Source of the DNA: Amphibalanus amphitrite
Taxonomy: Eukaryota > Arthropoda > Thecostraca > Balanomorpha > Balanidae
DNA length: 64,000 nucleotides
Assembly: GCF_019059575.1 (NCBI RefSeq)
Contig: NW_024881846.1
Location: 310,001 to 374,000, forward strand
Direction: 5' to 3'
Position 1 is the stretch's first letter; each line of letters begins with the position of its first letter. Shown here piece after piece: positions 1 through 11,100 of this stretch. The notes below the pieces were generated by a model. It was given only the letters and a program-made list of their open reading frames with translations. It searched no databases and had not been told where the DNA came from. A program made the translations under genes and the position numbers.

Positions 1-2017
1 ACTGATCAATGATCATGATCTGGATCGTAGTGTTAGTGCCTAAATGAAATCACCTTTTTTGAATTTTGTGTTTGGAAATGTAAGCTATTTTGGCTGAAGA
101 AATTGAAATAATTGCAACCAGTTAGGTTGTTGTTGAGCTGATAAGCATCAGTGCTGCCAGATTTTTAGAATTTTCATAAGCTGGAGGATTTCAACCTCTA
201 CGGTGCGGGCGCTTCACTTTCCGCTCTCTTTAACACAGTATCCACAGTACCTAAATTACCCAGTTTGGTTCAGTTTAATGCTCTATGTGAGCATCAAATA
301 GACCCTGTCCTGTCTCTCACAGGCCATAGCTCACTATATTTAAGTTAAACTTAAATCTTGCAGACAAATTTTGCTTCTGGAGGCTGTTTGGTTCAGAGGA
401 AAATTTGGAGGATTTGCTGCTGTATGAGGAAATTCAGTTTCATGGCAAAATACAATACGTTCAAAACTCAATAGGTATTTTCCTACTCAGCATCACACAT
501 CTGTAAAAAATAAATCACTGCCCTTTATCTTCGCTAGCAGAACATCATGGTGAACATTTGTTTGTCTCTTAGGTACCTACTTTGTGTAATATTGTGCCAT
601 GGTCGACTTAGTGATCGAGCGCTCCCACTGCAGGTTACCGCTGCTGCAAAATAATTTGTGTTAAAATGTAATTGTTATGCATTTGAAGCTACATTTGCAG
701 TCTGCTGTATTTTTTTTTTAACAGGCATATTATTACACTGTTTTAAGGTTCCAAACTAGAAGACTGTGCAGAGGAATTATAGTGGGGTTTGGAGGAATCT
801 GATTATCTGGAGGCTTTCTGAAACTGATCTGAAGGATAACTGTCTTTTTCATCTGCCAGTATTGATTAGCATTTAGCCATTGCTGATGCACTTTTACATA
901 TGCTGGCAAAATACTTGGTACCTACCAGTATCTCAGATCAAGATTCCTAAACCATTATTATCAGTGATAACTGATAAGATGTATCAGCATGCCTGAAACT
1001 TTATCATCTTGGGATTGTGGCTCAGTAAATTGTATGTTACTACCCCACTTTTTTTCTTGTGATGCTTTTTTGTCATTGCATGACTGAGTCATGTGTGTGA
1101 TTTTTCAATTCTGTAAAGCAAGGACATTGGTTAGCAATTGCTAGTACTGCAATGCAGAATTACCTATGTAGGACCCAGGGGCTGGGAGCAGCCACCATGA
1201 TGCGAGAGAACCTGCCACTACCTGGGGCCTGCCTCATCACATGCTTTCCCCTTAGACCAATTGAAATGCCAGCTATTTTGTTGTGGCACTGTTGCTGGTA
1301 ATGTCTGAAACATAGGTGACTGCTCCTGTTACCTATTTGGCATGTGTTTTGCAATGTGCATTCCTACAAAATTGATGGTTCTTGTCAACATTTTATCACA
1401 TGGCGATCCTCTTATCAGTTATCACAGAAGTCTGTTTGTGCTTTTGGCCTTGTGGTGCATCTCTTACTTTGCAGAGTCAGGAGTATGGCGATATTTGATG
1501 GAAATGCTGAGCCACACTGGGTTCACATAATCAAACTAACTAGCCTAGCCCTACCTGGCCCAACTTTACACCTACCTAACATTTACATAGCACCTGCATC
1601 TAGCACCTTACTGAAAATCACCATTATAAAAAGTTTTTTTTTTAATGTCTGAGCTTATAAGTGCCATTTTGAGATTAGAATATCAGAGATGAGAGAGGAC
1701 ACAGATAATCTGAAGCACCCAGTTCTTGTAAGCTACCTATCTATGGATAGCAGAATCGAGAGATAAGGCAGAGAAGATTTCAACTCAAAAGCAAAATTTT
1801 GGGAATTGGCCCAGTTACAGTATCTGAGGATAAGTGCCTGTTATTTCCCGATTTCAAGTAAGGAGTAGTTACATGCCTACACAGGAAGGGCTTAAAATGG
1901 TCTAGTTGGTGTGGCCAAAAGCTTCAATTAGCAAACAAATGGGCTGTATACATAATAAATATTGCCCCTAGGTATTTAATATCTAGACGTCATATTCTTC
2001 CCGTCCCCCGTTGCCAG
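1..2017. other. Non-coding region upstream of KANSL2
   Basis: No exon or transposon is recognisable. The first 1.9 kb is A+T-leaning with only short chance reading frames. G+C rises sharply from about 1990 and stays high through the first exon into intron 1 (to about 2650), as expected for a promoter/first-exon region. A pyrimidine tract ending in TTGCCAG stands directly before the KANSL2 ATG at 2018, so a 5'UTR intron whose 3' splice site lies at the ATG is possible. No TATA box could be assigned. Confidence 0.5.
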
Positions 2018-2122
2018 ATGCCGCGGATCCGGCAAATGCGCGGAGGCCGGCGGGTGGAGAGCCACCCGACCCGTGTGTCGGTGGGAACTGTCTGCCGACA
2101 CCCGCACCACTTCTGCCAGAAG
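2018..2122 (+). CDS. KANSL2: KANSL2 exon 1
   Basis: Encodes residues 1-35, including the first two zinc cysteines (C26, C33), and ends in phase 0 at CAGAAG/GTGAGT. The exon 1/exon 2 join restores the C-x6-C-x10-C-x2-H spacing of the family, which is the main evidence for this exon and start. The ATG sits directly after TTGCCAG, so the transcript may carry an upstream 5'UTR exon. Confidence 0.88.
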
Positions 2123-5100
2123 GTGAGTGACCACCGCACCACTTTTGCCAGGTGAGGGACCATCGTTCGCAGGCGCTACCATGGCCTGTCATTGGGTCGT
2201 ACCCGCAGAGGACAGAGATAGGTATATCCGCTGGTATATTCGCCGATCAGCTTTCTTGTCGCTGCTGTGTTTGCCCGTTGCTTGCTGCTGCGCCCGCCGA
2301 ACTCCAATCATTAACCCACTCTCTCGGCTGTCATTTCTCGGCATCGCACGATAGCTCCTAGTGCTGCCTGCTGAGCGCTATCCGGGCTTACGACGAAGCC
2401 CGGTACGCAGCCCTGAGGCCGACGCGGCCGGCGATCGCCAACTACAGGTTATAACGTACTGTTTTTACCCGGACTGACCGGCTGGCGCTCGGGCGAATCC
2501 TCCCCAAGCCGCGGTCAGCCGCAGAACGATGGATGGTGTCATAAAGGGTGATCGGCGGCCGGCCGAGAGCCGGGTGGTCTGTCGGCTCGCACTATCGACT
2601 CCGCCCCGCCCCCCAGCCATCGTACCGGCTGTCCGGGTGGGAAGGCGATCGGATGGTTGATGTTCTGTATTGATTTGTGTGTGGGTTTATCGATGAGGGC
2701 CAATGATGAAGCTTCTAGCTTTGATAAATAAGTCATTGTGTGCAGTCTTGCTTGGCCGAAATTGATGTTACTACTTGATGTTCTCTGCTTCTTTTTTATG
2801 TTATGTTTACACAAAGCTTTTGATAATAATGCTGTTTTATTTGTTTTGGAACGTCATCGTACAATCAATGTACCTAATGGACTTACGTGGCAAAATGCTG
2901 CATTCGACAAACTACTTTTAAAAGTGCCTATGTGTGCAATTGGAATTGTTTCTTGTTTCTTGCATTGCACATGTCCTGTACACATCCTCTTTTGTTATCT
3001 AGCTAATGAATCCGATCTCCACGGCCCCTCCACGTTTCCAGGAGTGTCTGGAGGGATTCAGCTTCTGTTCGGCGCACATTCTTGAGGATCGGTCGGCGCC
3101 CTACCGGCCATGTGCGTTCGTTTACAGCAATGGAAGGAAGTGCGGCACGCCCGTCCCCAAGAAGGACAGGTCAGTGCTGTGTTGTCTTCTCGGCATGTCC
3201 CTCGCATGCCAGAACGTGGTGTTAGTCCAATTCCAGTACATCATACCCTATCTAACCAACTCCTTGGTTTGTTTCCAATGACTCACAAGATGTTTGCCAT
3301 TTCTCTCCAATATCCATTTTGTTTGCGATCATTAACTCCGATGCGTAATTCAATACATTTCCTGTCATAGCCACAATCATTTGAATGTATAATATAGGTA
3401 CCTGTCATTACGTCCTGTCTACCGATCTGCACCTCGCCTGTCGTTATGCCTACCCTGTAAAAGTCTGTGATCTACCCTGTCGTGTGCACCGTGCACTGTC
3501 TCTTCCCCGCTCTCTCCCCTCCCCGTGTTCCGTTACGCCCCTACTGACCCTTCTGTCCCTGGCCTGCTGTCTCTGCCCTGCCGTTCCCCGCCGTGTTAGA
3601 CCTTGTCCGTCTACCCCGCTCCACACTAACCCGCCCCTGAATCCACCACTCCTCGGCATCGCTATTCACAGCACCTGCAAAAAGTGCGGCGGGAGCTCGC
3701 ATGGCTCGAAGAAGGGGTCGCCGGCGTCGCTGCTGGCTCGTTTGGAAGGACCAGAGGCATTGTAGGTTTGGATGCAGCATTGTTGTATGCAGCACACTTC
3801 GATCTTGCGGGATAATTGAACACTGATGTCTCTTTTGCTGCGTGATTCTCAGTCTTGCTTTTGCGGTATTTGAAACGTACTTTTGCTCTCGCACCAGCTT
3901 TGTGCCACTTTTTACCACCCACTGCCGCCCATCTATGTCTAGTCTGACACTGAACCGTCATGTCCTACTAGCCAGCGCTGCTCCCCGTAACGCCCTCTCC
4001 GCCGTGTTCCAGCTTCATGCAGTGCCAGGACCACCGGCGCCGCATCCTGCTGGCCAGGGAGCGAGCTGAGCGCGCCCGGCCACCCAAGGAGTCGGTGGCC
4101 GTAGTGGTGGAGCAGATTCAGCAGAGTATCGCCTCTGCCGCCGCCGCCGGCCCGCCGGGGTCCACCTCCGGTGCCGGACCGTCGTCAACAGGTCAGCTGC
4201 CGGGCGGTGTCAGTTGGTCAGGCCTAGGTGATACGATGGGCTGTCGAGAGTACTGAAAATTTTAGGTCGGTTCCTGCCTAGACCCGCGTTTTTTTTTGTT
4301 GTTGTTGAGTAACATGCATACTCTCTGGTCTGGCAATTAATGTGTATCGCGGTCGGTAACAATCTCTTCATTACGAGCCATCCTTGACGCGCATAATGGC
4401 CAATAGACGAAATCTGTCCTCAATAAGCTTGGGGCAAACAAGGATGAGGTTAGACGCTTTGAAGGCTTTAAATGAGCTTAATTCCGATCTTGAGCTTGAA
4501 CTGACTTGGCTCTGCAAGCTTGAACTGACTTGGCTCTGCAGTCTGTACCGATGGTTGTGGTTATATGCGCAACGATACATCCCGAAATAACATGTCAACT
4601 GCATGTATTTAAATGTATGTGCCTGTAGATTCGAGCGTGGCATTTTTGAAAGTTTCACATTCACGCTATGTTTCGTTGATTTTGGTGAATTCTGACACGT
4701 TTCCGCATTATCGAATTAAATCTTGGAACCTGCACGACAAATCTGTCACCGGGGACACTGCTCACTGCTGATCTGTTATTCGAGTCGCCGCTGCCTCACG
4801 ACCCCACGTCCTATCCCCGGTGTAACACCAGTGTCTGTGTCTCTCTCCGTACACTACCGCTGCTCCGTGCGCGTGTACCCCCGGGGTGTGCTGATCGGGC
4901 GCCGTGCCCGGCTGGTACGACCCGACCGGGACGGTGCGGAGACTCGCCATCGCGCGCCGGCCTCCCGGGATGCAGAAAACTGAGATAGAAACGGAAAGTT
5001 GGCCCGGTGTCGTTGGAAAGTAATCGCGACGAACGAATCCGGTGCCGAGCCGGTACACATAGCCGGCAGATCGGCGTAAACAATTTACTGGATAGATCGG

Positions 5101-8100
5101 AACGGCGGGTTGCGAGTTGACGGAGACGATTGGTAGGTATTGTAGTCAAGTCGCTGCTGTGAAATCAGTCAAACTTTGTAAATATCTTCAGCTGTCAAGA
5201 ACTTGGGCGGAAGGAGGATACGCTTTCTCAATCTGCTAAAACGTTTCAATAGTATTTTACCTGTTGACTGGGGCGGAAGGAGCGTGAAAGTTTTGCAACT
5301 CCCGTCAGTTTTATTGTTCCAACCGGCGTCGTTTTACTTACGATCGGAATAGGAACAAGACGTCGCCGGGCTCCTTGTAATTTTTGTGACACACGGCTGT
5401 CCACTGAACCTTTCGAAGTCTCACCATGTCGGCAGTGTCACTATTTCTCACCATGCTTTGCGTTAGTTCGGTTTGGTCTGAGGCCTCGCCAAGCGCTCTT
5501 TCGCCATAGTGCAATGATTGTATTCTCTTCCCCTCTTCTCTCCTGTTTACCTCTCATACCAGTTCTGACAGGGGCGCAGTACGAGGTTCCGACCTCCGGT
5601 CCTTACCCTCTACTACCTACAGGCGAGGGCTGGGAGTCTGAAGACTAACCCCTTCCCACCCCACAGGCGAGGGCTGGGAGTCTATACGACTGACCTCTGC
5701 CCACCCTCTCAAAGGCGAGGGCTAGGAGTCTTTAGGACTAGCTCCATCCACCCCATCCCCACCCCACAGGCGAGGACCGGGGTCTGTGTCACTGACTCCT
5801 CTCCTTCTCGACAGGCGAGGGCTGGGAGGCGGCCCAGCGCGCGCTCCAGTACGGCTCGGACTCGGAGTCGGGCGAGGGCGAGGCCGAGGGCGACCGGACG
5901 GTGGAGGGGCCGCTGGAGCCCTCTCTCAGCTCTGATGAGTGTCTGAGCGGGCTCAGTGACGACGAACACACCGTGCTGCGACACGCCGGCGTCTACACGG
6001 ACGACGAGGTGGGTGGGAACGGTGGCGGGGGCAGCGGTGCTGCTGCGTGAGCGTAAGGGGACGTGGTCACTGAACGGGATAGAACTCTATCTTCTGTCTG
6101 GGCTTGTGTCTCCAATGTGTCAAATTTGTGTTGTTCCAAAAGCAAAGTAGATTCGGATGGTACCCAGATGTTGTTAATGGTATGTTTTGAGAACAACTTT
6201 TTTATTTATGCTTGTGTTCATTATCACAACCATGAGCGAACCACTAGTGGCTGACCATGATTGCTATTTACTAACAACGCGGCTTTTTAACCGTCATTAA
6301 TTTTTTTGCCACGGCACACTACAGTGTAATAAAGCGTTACAGATGATAAATACGACACTATCTATATTACTATTTGAGGAGGGTGCGTCTGTCCGTTACC
6401 GAGGTCCCGACTTGGTGCTGCTTTGCGTGGACTACAGGCTAGACCGTTGCACCTAGCCCGGTGAAATTTGCACAACTTATAGATCATCCCCACCATTTCT
6501 CTATGTTCGCTGGTCAGGTGATTCGTTTGGCGGAGCGTCGCCTGCGGCGTCTGCAGCACCTGTACCTGGGTCAGTTCGAGCGGCTGCAGCACGTGATGAA
6601 GAACAAGCGGCGCGCCTTTCTGCTGGAGGTGGCCCGGGAGAAGGAGGCCATGAGTGAGTGGGAGCCGAGTTATACCTCTGAGTTATACCACTGGCTTGTA
6701 ACGCTAAGGCATAACCCTGAGTCCCCTCTAATGATGCTCTATGTCTATCTGACTGATGCCTATACTTTCTGGACCTCTGATGCTCTCTGGTTCTCTATCT
6801 GTCGCTGACACTATCTGTTCCCTGTTCCGCAGAGAGTATCAGCGGCGCGCCGCGGGAGACGGTGGCCGAACAGGAGGCCTACGACCTGCTGCGGGCCTAC
6901 GGCCACCACCAGAAGACGGCGGGCAAGGACTACTGGTTCTGGCAGCAGCGGCTAGAGAAACGCGCCGCCGAGGTACGGACTGAGGAAGGGGCGTGGGAGG
7001 GGAGAGGAGAATAGGGAAGGGGCAGGAGTATGCTGAAGGATGACCAGGGGAGTCCGGTTGGGTTGGTATAGTGGTACGTGAGGGTAGGCGGCAGGCGCTA
7101 TAAATGGATGCTGGTATTCCAACGCGATTAATGTTAGTAGTGGCATCGGAGCTGATACACAGCAGGCCTTGTGCTGATGTGGCGCCAGCGAATGTTCTCG
7201 AACCAAGCATCGACCTCGCCGCAGTGCAGTGGGAAAAGACGACTGCCGCATATTTAATGGATGCATTGGTGTAAGGTTCGCTGTCCTGGTGAATAGGTAG
7301 GTCCTTTCAGCATTGCTATAGCGTATAGCAGCTATCGAATCCGGGTTGGATGCCTAGTTCGGTCGCCCGCCTCTATTACTTTGAGCTACGGTAGGCTGTC
7401 ACGGTTCTGTATTTATGCCCACCTTTGTAGGGTACCCGCTGCGTCAATAGAGCATCCTGTACAGTCGGCAGAACATCCAAGACCTCATTGAACGGCAAAT
7501 AAATATCTTTTTGGTGGGTACTCCCAGCGCTGTCCAGTTTTCTATACCAATAGACACAATACACACCTTCACAGACTACCAAGTGTCCTCACCCTGTATC
7601 CAATCACCGTGGTGCATTGCTCTGGCGATGGAAATAAATTCAATAACCAGCTCCGAGAAAGGTCGCACCAGCGCCATCACTGTCTCGACATTGATCTCTC
7701 GGGTGTATTCCCTGTGGATCGCGTGCGTATATACCCCGCCCGTGTGGCCATCACTCTTCTATTGAGGCCCGGTGCCGCTGGACGGGCGGCGACACCGTCT
7801 TTTTCTGCGTCTTCGGTATTACCATGAGCGTGTCATTAGCGGCGTTCCATCGCTCGCTTCTGGTCAGATAATTGTGGGGCTGATGGCGCAGAGCTCGTAG
7901 AAATGGCCGCAGCTGCGCCGAATTGGCCATTGGTTTGACGTCAACCGGGGGAGTTTTGTTCGTCAGCGGGACTCAGAGAGTTTACCTATGGATGCCGATA
8001 GATAGGTACCGAATGACTCGTAATGGGTGTCGTGCGCTCAGCAACTGAGGGGTGAGCAAAATGGAACCCGAGCTGAATTGCTCGTAGCTAGCATCATTTG

Positions 8101-11100
8101 ACAAGAAAGTTGGCATCGTTTAATATAAAGATGGATGTTTTTTGTGCTTCGACGGAGTTTGCTATGATATGTGACTGCAAATGCCCTAGCTGTATTTGTA
8201 GATGTTTTGAGTTTGTAGATGATATGTGTCATGTTTCACGGTGACTATCAACCCTGAGAAATTTGACGAACTCTCCGCGCTCTGCTGAGCTGGCTGTAAC
8301 CGATACCCCCCCTCTCTCTCTCCGTCCCCGTACACCCGCGGGCCGGTCCTCTGAGTGCCCGTGAGTACGGTCCGTCCGGGTACGGTCCGTCTGAGTACCC
8401 GTGAGTACGGCCTGTCTCTGTACGGTTATGCTGAGTGCCCGTGAGTACGGTCTGTCTTATTACGGTCCGTCTGAGTGCCCGTGAGTACGGTCCGTCTTTG
8501 TACGGTCCGTCTGAGTACCCGTGAGTACGGCCCGTCTGAGTACCCGTGAGTACGGTCCGTCTGAGTACCCGTGAGTACGGTCCGTCTGAGTACCCGTGAG
8601 TACGGTCCGTCTGAGTGCCCGTGAGTACGGTCTATCTCTGTACGATCCGTCTAAGTGCCCGTGGGTACGGTCCGTCCGAGTACAGTCTGTCAGAGTACCC
8701 GTGAGTACGGTTTGTCTGAGTGCCCGAGAGTACGGTCCGTCCGAGTACGGTCCGTCTGAGTGCCCTCACCGTCTGTCCGACAGGCGGGCTCGGCACGCAC
8801 CCGCCCGCTGACCCGCTGTGCCCACGCCGAGGGCAGGGTACGCTGCACACTGCGCACCGTGCCACTCAGCAAGTTCTGCCTCAAACACATCATACAGGTC
8901 AGTAACGAAGGGCCGGTATAGATGTATTTGTATTTGGAAGCGTTGTTGGAAGCCGATCCAGCAAAAACAGACTTCTTTGGCTTTCTAGCCAGGCTCAAGT
9001 AGCATTGTACAGGGTCTTTCATAATGAATGTTATTTTTAAAATAGCCATAGCTCAGGTGATATACATCACAAAGTTATTGTTAATACCCGAATGAAATAA
9101 CAAATCATGGGAAAGTATGTGCACATGACTCGCATTTAGGTACCCTTCATCGATTTTTAACTGTGTCGCCTCGCTTTCGAACCCAGATTTCGCCCACTGA
9201 CGCAAATGGTGCACCACGCGCTTCACATCCTCCGTGCACAGCATTGCAGCAAACCTCTCCACTGTGACCTGTAGCTCTATGAGGGTCACTGGAAGGGTCT
9301 CTGCTTGGGGTCTCCAAGACGACTGCCCAAAATCAGAAGTCCATCGGCGAGAGATCAAGGCTCCAAGCTGGCCATGGCCGCTCAGTGAGACGGCTGATCA
9401 CTCGTCTGTCAAAGTTGCCATCCAACCACTGGCGCCCAGCCGCCGTTGTGTCACTTCTGCGCCGTCCTGCTGAAACCAGCGGCTTTGTCTTCGAACTCCG
9501 CCAGGCACATGAGGCCAGAATTCTTTCTTGAGCACTGAGCAGCCTCAGATAAGCTGGCCCGGTCACTGAAGCCAGAAGCGAACCAGTGGACGAAGACACG
9601 CCCGTCGACCACGACAGCCCAAAACATGACCTTTCGTGCGTTTTGTTCCTTGCAGTCAACCGTGACATTCTGGAATCTGTTCACAAGCCTGTGATCATTT
9701 TAGAGCGGACGTTGTGCTTCTTTTAAAAGCGTCCCCGAATCTTACGGTGGACAGCCGTGCGCTTCAGTGAGCCGTTTCCCACGACCACGTCCAAAACGCC
9801 TACGTGAAAAAAGAGCTGACCCGTGTTGTAGGGGGAGGCATTTCATGTCCGCACAAAACGGAAGTTTGGTTAAGTGTGGCAGTTTTAATAACATCAACAG
9901 AAATTCCAAGAAATTTGCAATAAGGTAAATACCAAATTTATGCTTTTATTATTTACGAACACCTTCAACTTCGCGTTTTAAAAATCACATTCATTGTGAA
10001 AGACCCTGTATGTTTGGTGTGGCCGTGGGACTATATGCCAAGAAAGTTTTCTGGGTTCAAAAGAAACTGATGGGATTTCGCTTCATTATCCGTTGCCGTG
10101 CTGTTCTTGACAAGCTCTTTATTTGAACGATTAATGTCTTTTCTTTGTGAAAAGGGAAATTTTGTCATTGATTTAAGTCATATTTAACCCTCACCTGAAA
10201 ATACGTCATATTTTGTAGAACGCACTATTTAGCAGATCGAATGTTGACGTTATTGCACCCCAGGGACCATTCCAATCACCCAACTCTTAGATGCATCATT
10301 ATCGAGGCGGTCCCTAGTGACAAGATATTTCAAATGGCCCGTGATAGTACCACTAATAGTTCTCCGCTCTGAACCATCGTTTTATCTAGATAACCACTGC
10401 TGCGTGGTGCGCCTATAACCAATGCTGCGCTCCTCGTCTCCCGCCCGCTCGTCAATCACGTGTATCACGGTTTGACGGCGGCGGCAGTTGGGTCAAATCC
10501 ATCTCTCGTTTGTTGGGGGCCGTGACGACGCTATTCAATCTCGTGCCGGCGACGGACGACTCGGCGGGATTTAATCTGAGCGGGCACGAATAGCTCATCG
10601 CTCTCCGGGGAAGGTCAAACTCGGGTCACCAGCGACCGTCAATTTGTCACCACAGGCCCGAGGAGAATGGGATGCCGCCTTGCATGTCGTCAGCTATAAA
10701 TATAAGTTCGATCGTGTTCAGGTTATTCTAGAAGATTTGTGGCTTTAACTTTTTGAAGAAGATCTACACGTCCGTGGTTCTGCTTTAGCACATAAAGGTT
10801 TTTCTTTCCAATGATAAGAGTGAGTAGTAAAGTAATCTTGATAACAGCCCCTGACCAGTGGCCATTTTATAAGTATCAAGGTCAAAGGGTCACTTTGACC
10901 TTATCCCTACGATTAATGATCTTTTTATAGATTTATTAAAGAAGGGACACAGTACGTCTTTTGGGGTTTTCCTATATGAACAAGTACGTAACCTTTTTTA
11001 CGTACGTAACCTTCCATTTGACCTTACTTCATCATAATTTCATGGGTAGGTAGTGACCCTTTAACTACCCCAGGGAACAGTGACCTGATTAGACAACACG

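Noticed and set aside
3003..3041. Alternative upstream acceptor for KANSL2 exon 2
   Set aside because: In frame and with a good pyrimidine tract, but adding 13 residues breaks the C-x10-C spacing of the finger.
3671..3765. Phase-compatible cryptic exon (STCKKCGGSS...) in KANSL2 intron 2
   Set aside because: It follows an AG and fits the exon 2 phase but runs to a stop. Joining exon 2 directly to 4013 restores the conserved zinc-finger spacing.
8351..8770. CRISPR-like array
   Set aside because: Tandem units without unique spacers in an animal intron; a minisatellite.
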